Source: Chloroflexi bacterium bin20 | Lineage (GTDB): Bacteria > Chloroflexota > Anaerolineae > Aggregatilineales > Phototrophicaceae | Reading direction: 5' to 3' | Assembly (NCBI GenBank): GCA_002238485.1 | Contig: MPMG01000010.1 | Span: forward strand, 62,001 to 126,000 | Length of the DNA: 64,000 nt | Shown: positions 8,900-17,174 of the stretch, piece after piece | Numbering within the stretch: position 1 is the stretch's first letter | Layout of the letters: the number at the start of each line of letters is the position of its first letter | Position numbers and translations under genes: made by a program | Notes under the pieces: model-generated | Told to the model about the DNA's origin: nothing | Seen by the model: only the letters and a program-made list of their open reading frames with translations | Databases searched by the model: none

Positions 8900-10090
8900 A
8901 TGATGAAATTACTGGTACTTGTTTCGTCGCTTGACCTGAGCCAGCCATTCAGCGCCACACCAGCTTGGTGGCAGCTGCTGAAAGGGCTCTATGAGATCGG
9001 CGTAGAAGTTATCGCCGCACCCTATCAAGGACCAGCCATCGACAGCTTGTGGTGGCGTGCCGAAGCCAATCCAGCGCGCTGGCAAGGAAAAGCGTTCAAA
9101 TCCGCGCGGGATTTCTCGCGGGCCCTGCGCCCAAAGCCTGATGTTGACGATTCTACTGCGTCTGCAGGTGACTCCTTGTCGGATATCGCGGTGCGCGCCA
9201 CGGCTCAAAAGCTGATTGCTCCACTCTGGCGCGACCACCTCGCAGGAATTTTACGCCGAGAGGACGATATCAGCGCCATCCTCTTCATCACCGTGCCGCT
9301 CAATCACCTGCGGGGTGTACCGGGTTATCTGTCGCGGACCTTTGATGTGCCCGTTCTGTTTTACGATGGCGATGTGCCAGCCAGCCTGCCTCATATGCAG
9401 GGATTCGCCTCTGGCTTTCGCATGTATCAAGGCGCAGATCTAAGCGAATACGCTGCGTTCATCAGCAACAGCAGAGGCGGCGAAGACTTGCTTCGGCAGT
9501 TGGGCGCGGCGCATGCGCATACGCTGTGGTATGGCGCGGATCCCGATGTTTTCCGACCAGTGGCTGTGCCCGCGCAGGATATCGACCTGCTCTTTTATGG
9601 GCATGGGCGTGAATACCGCGAAGACTGGATCGACAGCATGATCACCGCGCCCGCCAGCCAGCTGCGCGACTACCGATTCGCTGTGCGCGGCAACAACCTG
9701 GGCGACTTGGGCGCAGTGAAGAAACTGCCTTATCTCAGCTTTAGCAAACTGCGCGAGTATATCTGTCGCAGCAAGCTCAACTTGTGCATCACACGCGGGG
9801 CGCATGCCAGCGTATATGCTTCGTCTTCGTCCAGGCCCTTCGAGTTGGGCGCATTGGGTGCATGCATCGTCGCCAATCCCTATGCCGGCATCGAAGAATG
9901 GTTCGAGCCAAAAAAAGAGCTGATCATTGTGAATTCGGCTGACGAAGCGCGTGATCACTATGAGTTTCTGCTGCGCAACGACACGGCACGACAGGCGATT
10001 GGCAAAGCGGCGCGAGAACGGGTTTTGAAGCAGCATACCTTCCGCCACCGTGCAAGCGAACTTGTCGGCATAATCAGTCAATATATCTGA
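8900..10090 (+). CDS. CgeB-like glycosyltransferase (GT-B, family-1 type)
   Basis: A 396-residue protein from the ATG at 8900 (a TTG 7 codons upstream is also open but has no ribosome site). The C-terminal half has the arrangement of the CgeB/Glyco_trans_1_2 group: HTLWYGADPDVFRP, then a FYGHG-type strand, then SRPFELGALGACIVANPYAGIEEWF followed by a regular helix and RERVLKQHTFRHRASEL. The N-terminal domain has FYDGDVPASLPHM. Such enzymes transfer a sugar from a nucleotide donor in the cytoplasm; donor and acceptor here are unknown. It is the first gene of the plus-strand run leading to the selenoprotein genes, but the gap of 39 bases does not prove co-transcription. Confidence 0.75.
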   Translation: MMKLLVLVSSLDLSQPFSATPAWWQLLKGLYEIGVEVIAAPYQGPAIDSLWWRAEANPARWQGKAFKSARDFSRALRPKPDVDDSTASAGDSLSDIAVRATAQKLIAPLWRDHLAGILRREDDISAILFITVPLNHLRGVPGYLSRTFDVPVLFYDGDVPASLPHMQGFASGFRMYQGADLSEYAAFISNSRGGEDLLRQLGAAHAHTLWYGADPDVFRPVAVPAQDIDLLFYGHGREYREDWIDSMITAPASQLRDYRFAVRGNNLGDLGAVKKLPYLSFSKLREYICRSKLNLCITRGAHASVYASSSSRPFELGALGACIVANPYAGIEEWFEPKKELIIVNSADEARDHYEFLLRNDTARQAIGKAARERVLKQHTFRHRASELVGIISQYI

Positions 10091-10129
10091 GTTGCGTTTA
10101 TTGACCTAGCCAGATGCAGGAGAGCTGCC

Positions 10130-10960
10130 ATGCCAATCAATATCGGCAAAGCGCGTGAATTTGTCTACCGCCAGGGAACGCTATTTGAGCGCGCGCTATT
10201 CGCCTGGCTCTTTGATAGCGGCAGTCTGGAACGGCTGCAGCAGATTATCTTGTGCTACAAGAATCCCGACGACGGCTTTGGACACGGCTTCGAACACGAT
10301 CTGAAAGCGCCGCAATCCAATCCGCTGGCATTGGAATACCTGCTCGGGGTCATGAAGCATTGCAGTATCCCGGTCGGTCGCTTGTTGGATGGAACGGCGG
10401 ACTGGGTCGATTCGCAGATGAACGAGGACGGCGCCTTGCGCAATCCACCCCAGACGCGCGATTATCCACTGGCGCCCTGGTGGCAGGAAAGCGGTGGGCA
10501 AACCCAGCCAGACAGCATCGTCGGCAATCTGATCCGCTTCGACCGCGCCTCGTCATCGTTGGTGCAAAAGACGAAGACCTGGGTGATGGACAATGTCACG
10601 ATCGAGTCCATCCAGTCCAACGAATGGCTCTTCATGGCCTATCACGCAACCGACTTTTTCTTTGCCATCGACGACTTTCCCGCTTTGGCAGAATACCAGC
10701 GCGCCACAATCGACAACATCCTCGCCTGCGCGAGCGCTATGCCCGAGGCGCAGTACGATTCGCTTTTCACATTTGCGCCGACACCCGATTCCATGATTGC
10801 CCGCGCCTTGCCAGCGAGTACCTTGGAGCGCTGCCTTGACTACCTGACGGGCGCGCAGCAGAGCGATGGATATTGGCGCGATCAGCACGATCTGCCGCAG
10901 TGGTATCCCATAACGACCATCAACGCGCTGCTGGCGCTGCGGCGCCACGACCGTTGCTGA
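10130..10960 (+). CDS. Alpha/alpha-toroid protein resembling prenyltransferase/terpenoid cyclase fold
   Basis: A 276-residue soluble protein preceded by AGGAG. It contains repeats of the sort seen in squalene-cyclase-like barrels: NPDDGFGHGFEHD, QMNEDGALRN and, near the end, AQQSDGYWRDQ (a Q-x-DG-x-W type repeat). It ends with TTINALLALRRH, as toroid repeats do. No DxDD or DDxxD catalytic motif is visible, so cyclase activity is not supported; the fold call rests on the repeats. Similar stand-alone proteins are usually called hypothetical. It lies 44 bases before the His/Cys-motif gene. Confidence 0.5.
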   Translation: MPINIGKAREFVYRQGTLFERALFAWLFDSGSLERLQQIILCYKNPDDGFGHGFEHDLKAPQSNPLALEYLLGVMKHCSIPVGRLLDGTADWVDSQMNEDGALRNPPQTRDYPLAPWWQESGGQTQPDSIVGNLIRFDRASSSLVQKTKTWVMDNVTIESIQSNEWLFMAYHATDFFFAIDDFPALAEYQRATIDNILACASAMPEAQYDSLFTFAPTPDSMIARALPASTLERCLDYLTGAQQSDGYWRDQHDLPQWYPITTINALLALRRHDRC

Positions 10961-11004
10961 GCCTTGTGCTAAACTGACCGCCAGGCACAGAGGAGAGACG
11001 CGAC

Positions 11005-11811
11005 TTGGCTATCGACACAGTCATTGAATTCGACTGCGCGCCCAAACGCGAGTTGTCGGTGGCGGGCATCGTGCAGCGCATCAAAGAGCGCGCCCAAGCC
11101 GAATCGGTCATCGCATCGCACCGCGCAAGTGGCGACCAACGTCCCATTGCCGAGATGCACTTCGAATTCTCTCGCAGCAGTCCTGGCAATCCCGGCGAAA
11201 TCCAGCTGATCGCTGTGAATGACGCCCTGGAATATGCCAGCGACCTGGAAAGCCATGCCCATCATTGCCAGACTTGCCCGGCCAGCCGCGGGGCGGGCGC
11301 CTATGGCTGCGTTGGTTTTGTTCGCTATCCCATCAGCGCGCTCGCCGAGAATTGGCTGCTGGAGCGCCTGCCCGTGCCCGACGAGCCGCTGGTCTGGCTG
11401 CTGTTGAAGCAGGGCATTCAGACTCTTGGCTATGACGGCGCATCCCTGCGCGCGCTGCGACAAGCCGACGAGAGTCGCACTTATTTTGAGCTGCCTGCCG
11501 CTGCTCGGCGCCGCCTGGGTGAACTGCGCGTGTCGGGCGATCAAGCCCTGGAGATGATAGTGGGCGTTGGCGAGCGCATCATTCCCAATCACGCCGGCAT
11601 CCTGCTGCTCTTCTTCGGCGCAATTGACCGCGATCTGGAAGCGCAGCAGATCCAGGAAATCTCTTCGCATGCGCCAGATATCCGCCAGCGCACACCATTC
11701 ACGCTGGACTTGCCAGCGCATCCCGACAGTTGCATTCGCGAGTTGGCGACGCTGTTTCACGCCCTGTATGTGGCCTGGAAGTTGAATGTGCCGTTGTTCA
11801 TTGACGCCTGA
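11005..11811 (+). CDS. Uncharacterised protein with HxHHCxxC motif
   Basis: A 268-residue protein that I do not recognise. The TTG start at 11005 is well supported by AGGAGAG seven bases ahead. The one striking element is a cluster of potential metal or redox ligands: H84, H86, H87, C88, C91 and C102 (HAHHCQTCP then GAYGC), reminiscent of a small zinc or iron-sulfur site. The rest is soluble alpha/beta. It ends one base before an in-frame ATG and 21 bases before the preferred start of the AhpD-like selenoprotein, suggesting one transcript. A redox or metal role is inference from context. Confidence 0.6.
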   Translation: MAIDTVIEFDCAPKRELSVAGIVQRIKERAQAESVIASHRASGDQRPIAEMHFEFSRSSPGNPGEIQLIAVNDALEYASDLESHAHHCQTCPASRGAGAYGCVGFVRYPISALAENWLLERLPVPDEPLVWLLLKQGIQTLGYDGASLRALRQADESRTYFELPAAARRRLGELRVSGDQALEMIVGVGERIIPNHAGILLLFFGAIDRDLEAQQIQEISSHAPDIRQRTPFTLDLPAHPDSCIRELATLFHALYVAWKLNVPLFIDA

Positions 11812-11832
11812 ATGCGAGAAAGATATAGGACG

Positions 11833-12411
11833 ATGAATACACAGCAAATCGCCTGGATCGAGACCATTGCCGAAGCCGATGCCAGCGGCGATCTAAAACG
11901 CGCCTATCAACGAGCCGGCGACCCTGGCAGCGATCATGTCGACCACATTATGAAAATACACAGCCTGCATCCGCAATCGCTCATTGACCATCTGCACTTG
12001 TACAAGACCTTGATGTACGGCGAGGGACCCTTGAGCCGCGCCCAGCGCGAGATGATCGGCGTAGTCGTCTCTGCCATCAACCGCTGCGAATACTGACTGC
12101 GGCATCATGCGCGCAACCTCCGTCAGTTGACTGGAGACGAGGATCTAACAGCCCAGATCGAGCGCGACTATACCCGCGCCGCCTTGGCATCTGTCGACCG
12201 CGCCATGCTCGACTACACCGCCAAACTCACTCGCGTGCCAGGCGATATGGTCGAAGCGGATGTTGCTGCATTGCGCGCCCAAGGCTTCAGCGACCGCGCC
12301 ATCCTGGATATCGCGCAGGTGGTCGCCTATTATGCCTATGTCAATCGCATCGCCGATGGGCTGGGTCTTTCGCTGGAAGAGTATTGGGCGGAGGGCAAAG
12401 ACGACTACTGA
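11833..12411 (+). CDS. AhpD-like peroxidase-related selenoprotein (CxxU; TGA read as Sec)
   Basis: Two open frames of 94 codons in the same phase are separated by one TGA at 12094-12096. Reading through gives a 192-residue carboxymuconolactone decarboxylase/AhpD-fold protein of the peroxidase-related type. The TGA stands exactly where the family has the second cysteine of its CxxC-xxHH site: N-R-C85-E-Y-U88-L-R-H91-H92. Both halves keep family features (AWIETI at the start, LDYTAKLT and YYAYVNRIADGLGL at the end). A SECIS-like hairpin follows the TGA. The preferred ATG at 11833 has GAGAAAG 10 bases ahead; 11812 is an alternative. Expected role: thiol/selenol peroxidase or disulfide reductase in the cytoplasm. 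Without Sec machinery this would be a pseudogene. Confidence 0.85.
12118..12136 (+). promoter_or_regulatory. Candidate bacterial SECIS hairpin for the AhpD-like gene
   Basis: CTCCGTC (12118-12124) pairs with GAC-T-GGAG (12129-12136), one bulged T, leaving the loop AGTT with a G in its second position. The loop begins 28 bases after the TGA, inside the 16-37 base window described for bacterial SECIS elements. The bases also encode protein, as expected. Confidence 0.6.
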
Positions 12412-12413
12412 GT

Positions 12414-12545
12414 TCAGCCGCCCCGCGTCGCCAGCGCCAGCAGCAGCAGTGACAACAAGATCACGCCGATCGCGCCAAAGGCATAAACTTTGCCGAACAG
12501 TCGGCGCGCTTCTGAACCCTCGCTGAAGATGTCTGACAGTCTCAT
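12414..12545 (-). CDS. Small single-pass membrane protein
   Basis: A 43-residue frame on the minus strand between two convergent/divergent partners: a polar start with SEGSEARRLFGK, one long hydrophobic segment (FGAIGVILLSLLLLALA) and a short charged tail. A TATACT box lies on the minus strand at 12556-12561, some 11 bases ahead of the ATG, but no clear Shine-Dalgarno site is seen. The next gene starts on the other strand at 12625. Its function is unknown. The hydrophobic helix and exact fit into the gap make it more than a random frame. Confidence 0.45.
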   Translation of the reverse strand: MRLSDIFSEGSEARRLFGKVYAFGAIGVILLSLLLLALATRGG

Positions 12546-12565
12546 GATGATGGACAGTATACCTG

Positions 12566-12595
12566 TTTCTGGTACACAACTCTAGGTGCTACAAT
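12566..12595 (+). promoter_or_regulatory. Promoter of the thioredoxin-fusion/UGSC transcription unit
   Basis: TTTCTG and TACAAT are separated by 18 bases, with the extended GTGC directly ahead of the -10. It sits 30 bases before the ATG at 12625 and after the AhpD-like gene, so the thioredoxin-fusion and UGSC genes may have their own transcript. Confidence 0.5.
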
Positions 12596-12624
12596 TCAAT
12601 CTCATAAGCCAGACGGAAGCAGCC

Positions 12625-14070
12625 ATGTCAGCCATCCCAGCCGATTTCAGCGGATTCATCGTCATCGTCAAGCGCGACTGCGAAACCTGCCAGCTCATCG
12701 CGCCGGTCTTGCAAACGTTGGCAGCCACCGGTAACTGCCTGATCTATTCGCAGGATGATCCGGCCTTCCTGCCGGGCATCCCTTCTGTGCGCGACGACCG
12801 CGAGCTGGACGTGTCGTATCGCCTTGCTATCGAGATTGTTCCGACCATCATTCGCGCTGATGCCGGCGTGGAATCGCAGCGCTTGGTCGGCTGGCGGCGT
12901 GACGATTGGCGCACTCTGACCAATAACCCGGGCTTGGGCGCTGGCATAGCAGCATTTCGTCCTGGCTGTGGCTCGAAGTCGGTCGACCCGGGCATGCCCG
13001 AAAAACTGGCTTACAAGTTTGGTGATACGCAGGTAAAGGCCCGGCGCATTGAAGTCGCCCCGCTGCAGGACGAGCACGAACTGGCATTCGAGCGCGGCTG
13101 GTCTGATGGTTTGCCCGTCGTGCCGCCCACAGAAGAACGTGTCCTGCGCATGCTGGCTGGGACTACGCGCGCCCCGCAGGAAATAGTCGGCGTGATCCCG
13201 CCCGACTTTGCGCCTTGCAGCGTGGAAAAAGTCGCCATCAATGCCGTCATGGCCGGCTGCAAACCTGCTTATTTGCCTGTGGTGCTGGCGGCGGTCGAAG
13301 CGGCCAGTCGGGACGAATTCTGCATGCACGGTGTGTTGGCGACCACCTATTTCGCCGCGCCCATCGTCATCGTCAATGGACCAGTCGCCCGCGAAATCGG
13401 CATGAACAGCGCGCATAATGTGCTGGGGCAGGGCAACCGCGCCAATGCCACCATTGGCCGCGCACTGCAGCTGGTGATTCGCAATGTCGGTGGCGGAAAA
13501 CCTGGCGGCGTCGATCGCGCCACGCTGGGCCAGCCCGGCAAAATCGGTTTTTGCTTTGCCGAGCGAGAACAGGACTCGTATTGGGAGTCGCTGGCGGTTG
13601 AACGCGGATTTGCGCCCGACCAATCGACCGTGACGCTTTTTGCGGGTGGTGGCGTGCATGTGGTCGGCGATCAAAAATCACGCGAACCTGAGTCGTTGAC
13701 ACGCAGTTTGGCGGCGCTGCTGCGCGGACTGCACCACCCCAAGCTCTATGGCGGACCCGATGCGCTGTTGGTGATCTCGCCCGAGCACATGCGCGTCTTC
13801 CGCGAAGCCGGCTGGAGCAAGGCGCGGTTTCGTGAGGCGCTGGCAGACTCGCTCACCATGGATGGGCGGCGTATACTGGCGGGCAAAGATGGTATCGCAG
13901 AAGGCCTGCCCGAGCGCGCCGCTGGTGAACGACTGTCGAAGTTCCGCGAGGGCGGCTTGCAGATCGTGCATGCGGGCGGTGGCGCTGGCATGTGGTCGGC
14001 GGCTATCCTGGGCTGGGCAGCCAGCGGCGCAAAAGGCAGCGTACCCGTCACCGTGCCTGTGAAATCTTGA
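12625..14070 (+). CDS. Thioredoxin-like domain fused to a large conserved domain; UGSC-protein neighbour
   Basis: A 481-residue protein from the ATG at 12625, with GGAAG eight bases ahead. Residues 1 to about 110 form a thioredoxin-like domain with a redox motif C19-E-T-C22 and a later cis-Pro strand (EIVPTII). From about 145 a second, larger domain begins with FERGWSDGLPVVPPTEERV and continues through VEKVAINAVMAGCKP, HNVLGQGNRANATIGRAL and VIRNVGGGKPG, ending AGGGAGMWSAAILGWA. I have seen this second domain only as an uncharacterised conserved region. Its cysteines at about 196 and 210 could be redox partners. It is followed 37 bases later by the UGSC selenoprotein, so the two probably act together in thiol/selenol chemistry. 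Confidence 0.7.
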   Translation: MSAIPADFSGFIVIVKRDCETCQLIAPVLQTLAATGNCLIYSQDDPAFLPGIPSVRDDRELDVSYRLAIEIVPTIIRADAGVESQRLVGWRRDDWRTLTNNPGLGAGIAAFRPGCGSKSVDPGMPEKLAYKFGDTQVKARRIEVAPLQDEHELAFERGWSDGLPVVPPTEERVLRMLAGTTRAPQEIVGVIPPDFAPCSVEKVAINAVMAGCKPAYLPVVLAAVEAASRDEFCMHGVLATTYFAAPIVIVNGPVAREIGMNSAHNVLGQGNRANATIGRALQLVIRNVGGGKPGGVDRATLGQPGKIGFCFAEREQDSYWESLAVERGFAPDQSTVTLFAGGGVHVVGDQKSREPESLTRSLAALLRGLHHPKLYGGPDALLVISPEHMRVFREAGWSKARFREALADSLTMDGRRILAGKDGIAEGLPERAAGERLSKFREGGLQIVHAGGGAGMWSAAILGWAASGAKGSVPVTVPVKS

Positions 14071-14107
14071 ATCGACTGTGTAGAGCCTATTCTAAAAGGA
14101 GAATGCC

Positions 14108-14623
14108 ATGACTATCCTGCTAGACCCAACCAGCGAATCGCAGCCGGCACAGCGCCAGGGACTGTCGCGTCCGCAATCGCTCGCGGGCAAACGTGTCGCC
14201 CTGCTGGATATTTCCAAACCGCGCGGCGATGTTTTTCTCGACCAACTAGAGGCGAAACTTGGCTCGCTGGGCGTGGCGACGCTGCGCTATCAGAAGCCGA
14301 CATTCGCTCGTGTCGCGCCAGCCGAATTGCGGGGGCGAATCATCAGCGAATGTGACCTGGTCATCGAAGCTCTTGCCGATTGAGGCTCGTGCACGTCGTG
14401 CAGTGTGCACGACATCACCGAGCTGGAAGCAAGCGGATTGCCGGGCATGTTCGTGGCTTCGAGCGAATTTGTAGAGGCAGCCGCGGCGCAAGGACAGGCT
14501 TTGGGCTTTCACCCAGCCGCGCATTTTGTGCCGCACCCGATTCAAGACCGCAGCGATGACGAAATACGCGCCCTGGCAGACGCGGCTTTTGAAGAAATTC
14601 TGGCGCAGATTGTGGCGAGCTAA
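14108..14623 (+). CDS. UGSC-family selenoprotein (TGA read as Sec)
   Basis: Two in-phase frames (91 and at least 72 codons) are joined across a TGA at 14381-14383. Read through, the product is 171 residues: an N-terminal alpha/beta half (GKRVALLDISKPRGDVFLDQL) ending CDLVIEALAD, then U92-G-S-C95-T-S-C98-S-V-H-D, then a second half with LPGMFVASSEF. This is the defining U/C-GSC motif of the UGSC (seleno)protein family, in which the first position is Sec or Cys. AGGAG stands 6 bases before the ATG. A perfect 8-bp hairpin follows the TGA. The function is undescribed beyond a presumed redox role. Its last codon overlaps the convergent fabF stop by 4 bases. Confidence 0.88.
14395..14413 (+). promoter_or_regulatory. 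Candidate bacterial SECIS hairpin for the UGSC gene
   Basis: GTCGTGCA (14395-14402) and TGCACGAC (14406-14413) form a perfect 8-bp stem with loop GTG. The loop begins 20 bases after the TGA and has G first, as described for bacterial SECIS elements. An alternative pairing, TCGTGCAC (14387-14394) with GTGCACGA (14405-14412), is also perfect and overlaps it. Confidence 0.65.
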
Positions 14624-15861
14624 TCGTAGCGACTGAGCACCACCGCCGTATTGTGCCCGCCAAAGCCGAAGGAGTTGCTCAGTACATGCTGCAGCGGGCG
14701 TTCTATCCCGACCAGCGGCGTGTAATCCAGGTCGCATTCCGGGTCGGGATTTTCCAGGTTGAGCGTCGGTGGGATGAAGTTGTCGTGCAGCGCTTTGATC
14801 GAGAAAATGGCTTCTGCAGCGGCGGTCGCGCCCAAGATATGCCCAGTCATCGACTTGGTCGAGCTGATAGGGATCTGATAGGCGACTTTGCCCAGCGCGT
14901 GCTTGATGGCCAAGGTTTCGCTCTTGTCGTTGAGCTGTGTGCCCGTGCCATGCGCGTTGATATAGCTGATTTCGCTTGCGCTGATGCCGGCTTCTTTCAG
15001 CGCGCGGCGCATGGCTTCGGCAGCATCCACACCATCGGGATTGGGCGCGGTGACATGAAAAGCGTCTGAGGTATGGCCATAGCCCGTTAGCTCGGCATGA
15101 ATGGTCGCGCCCCTCGCCAGGGCATGCTCCAGGTCTTCCAGGATGAGCAGGGCAGCGCCTTCCGCAGCTACGAAGCCATCGCGGGTGGCATCAAAGGGAC
15201 GGGCGGCTTTCTGCGGAATATCTTCTGTGTTGGTCAGCACTTTCATATTGTTGAAGCCGCTGATGACCATGGGCATGATGCAGGCTTCGCTGCCGCCAGC
15301 CACCATCACTTTGGCGCGCCCCATGCGGATCAGGTCGGCCGCGTCGCCCAGCGAGTTGTTGCTGGTGGCGCAGGCAGCGGTGATATTGTAGTTGGGACCC
15401 TTCAAGCCAAAGTGCATGGACACCCGCGAGCTGATGCCATCGTGCAGCAGGGCGGGCACAATCACCGGGCTGACGCCGCGATGCCCCTTGGATTCGAAGC
15501 CCTGCAATGCCTGTACCACCGTGACGATGCCGCCGATGCCGCTGCCGACCACCACGCCCACATCGTATTTGTTGTCGTCGGTGATGACGATTCCCGCATC
15601 GTCCAGCGCTTCTTCAGCTGCGACCAGCGCCAACATCTGCGCCCGATCCATGCGCCGCATCTGCCGCCGCCCAAACTTGGCAACCAAGTCCAGGTCTTTT
15701 ACCTCGCCAGCGACGCGATTTTCCACCAGGTCGGCGTCAAACAGGCTGATCCAGTCTATGCCCGATACCCCCGCGCGAATGTTCGCCCAGGAATCTTCGA
15801 CATTGTTGCCCGCCGGACAAACCAAGCCCATGCCCGTGATGACGACTCGTTTCTCTGCCAT
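14620..15861 (-). CDS. fabF: Beta-ketoacyl-ACP synthase II
   Basis: Condensing enzyme of fatty-acid elongation, extending acyl chains with malonyl-ACP in the cytoplasm. Visible features: N-terminal RVVITGMGLVCPAG, the active-site cysteine in TAACATSNNS (about 165), the first catalytic histidine in NAHGTGTQLND, the second in SMTGHILGA, and C-terminal SNSFGFGGHN. From the ATG at 15861 the length is 413, the family norm. That start has GGAAA eight bases ahead; the frame is open to 15879 (GTG). It stands alone, without acpP or other fab genes. It follows the M16 pair at short distance on the same strand and may share their transcript. Confidence 0.93.
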   Translation of the reverse strand: MAEKRVVITGMGLVCPAGNNVEDSWANIRAGVSGIDWISLFDADLVENRVAGEVKDLDLVAKFGRRQMRRMDRAQMLALVAAEEALDDAGIVITDDNKYDVGVVVGSGIGGIVTVVQALQGFESKGHRGVSPVIVPALLHDGISSRVSMHFGLKGPNYNITAACATSNNSLGDAADLIRMGRAKVMVAGGSEACIMPMVISGFNNMKVLTNTEDIPQKAARPFDATRDGFVAAEGAALLILEDLEHALARGATIHAELTGYGHTSDAFHVTAPNPDGVDAAEAMRRALKEAGISASEISYINAHGTGTQLNDKSETLAIKHALGKVAYQIPISSTKSMTGHILGATAAAEAIFSIKALHDNFIPPTLNLENPDPECDLDYTPLVGIERPLQHVLSNSFGFGGHNTAVVLSRYD

Positions 15862-15887
15862 GCTCATGTTTCCATTCACTGCGCGGA

Positions 15888-17174
15888 TTATGCCCCGTTT
15901 TGCTGTGGTCCAGCAACCGCGACTACCATTTCCTCCGCACGCAGGTAAGTCCGCGCCGCCGCCAGCAGGTCTTGCCTGTCGATGCCCTTGACCAGTTCGG
16001 CATAATTCGCCAGATAATCCAGCCCCAGCCCAAAACTCTCCATGCTGTGGATCTGCGAAGCGATGCCCTCATTGCTTTCCAACTGCAGCGGCATGCGACC
16101 AGTGAAGTAGCTCTGGTTGTCGGCCAGATCTTCTCTGGAAACCAGCTCGCTCGTCAAACGGTCGACTTCCCGGCGAATCGAGGCGATGGCTCGCTCCACA
16201 TTTTCGGGATTGACGCCGGCGCTGATCGTCCAGGGGTCGGGACCATGCCCGCCGCCCAAGCGACTGAAGGCGTAATAGGCCAAGCCCTGCTGCTCGCGCA
16301 CGCTCTTGCCTATGCGCCCCATCATGCCGAATTCGCCCAGCACGCTGTTTGCCAGTCGCGCCGCCAGGTAGTCGTTCGCCTGCCGCGCCGGCCCCACAAT
16401 GCCCATGCTGATATCCGATTGCGTTTTGCCCGGCACAAAGACATCCCGCCGCAGCGACTCCGGCGCAGTGTCTGGCTCGTCAACAGTCAGTATGGGCGGC
16501 TGATCGTCATTGCGCCATTCGCCAAAAGCCTCGGCTGCCAGCGATACGGCGTCATCTGCGGCCACTGCGCCAACCACCACGATGATCATGCCGCGCGGAC
16601 CAAAGTTGCAAGCATGAAAATCGGCGAGATCGGGCAGATCCAGATTCGCGATCGTCTTTTCGCTGCCACTGGGGCTGTAGTGATAGGCATGGCAAGCGGG
16701 ATACAGCGCCTCTCGCATGGCTCTGCCCGCCCGATAGCGCGTGTCGAATTGGCTATATTGCAGCCAGGTCAGCCGTTCGCCGCGCAACCGCTCGACATGT
16801 TCGGCAGGGAAGACCGGATTGCGCAGGGCATCGTTGGCCACATCAACCAGCAGCGACAAATCTTCCGCCAGCGCCTTGCCCGAAAAACCGACCTTGTGCA
16901 CATGCGCGCGAAAGCCCAGATCTGCGCCATTGTCTTCCAAAGCGCTGTGCAACTGGTCGAAGTTGCGCTTGACTGTGCCCGTCATCAACGCGCTGGCTGT
17001 CAATGAAGCCAGACCGTTCCTGCGCGGGTCTTCGTAGAGGCTGCCAGCATGCAGCGAAGCCATCAGGTTGACCGATTGCACGGCGGGATTTTCATAAGCC
17101 AGCACGACAATGCCATTATCCAGCTCGGCGCGGGTGATATTGTCCCCGCGGGGGATGCTGTCGAGTTGAGTCAT
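15888..17174 (-). CDS. M16-family peptidase-like protein, non-catalytic partner
   Basis: A 428-residue member of the insulinase/mitochondrial processing peptidase family. The region aligned with the zinc site reads GLASLTASALMTGT, so the HxxEH motif is absent and this is the structural partner. It retains the C-terminal substrate-clamp features (GRIGKSVREQQGLAYYAF, with the R and Y residues typical of the partner subunit). Its ATG overlaps the stop of the catalytic subunit gene by 4 bases (ATGA), which implies coupled translation and a heterodimer. Confidence 0.88.
   Translation of the reverse strand: MTQLDSIPRGDNITRAELDNGIVVLAYENPAVQSVNLMASLHAGSLYEDPRRNGLASLTASALMTGTVKRNFDQLHSALEDNGADLGFRAHVHKVGFSGKALAEDLSLLVDVANDALRNPVFPAEHVERLRGERLTWLQYSQFDTRYRAGRAMREALYPACHAYHYSPSGSEKTIANLDLPDLADFHACNFGPRGMIIVVVGAVAADDAVSLAAEAFGEWRNDDQPPILTVDEPDTAPESLRRDVFVPGKTQSDISMGIVGPARQANDYLAARLANSVLGEFGMMGRIGKSVREQQGLAYYAFSRLGGGHGPDPWTISAGVNPENVERAIASIRREVDRLTSELVSREDLADNQSYFTGRMPLQLESNEGIASQIHSMESFGLGLDYLANYAELVKGIDRQDLLAAARTYLRAEEMVVAVAGPQQNGA

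Noticed and set aside
11833..12096. AhpD-like gene as a pseudogene truncated by a nonsense TGA
   Set aside because: The TGA is at the redox Cys column, the frame and family motifs continue intact, a hairpin follows, and a second gene nearby shows the same pattern.
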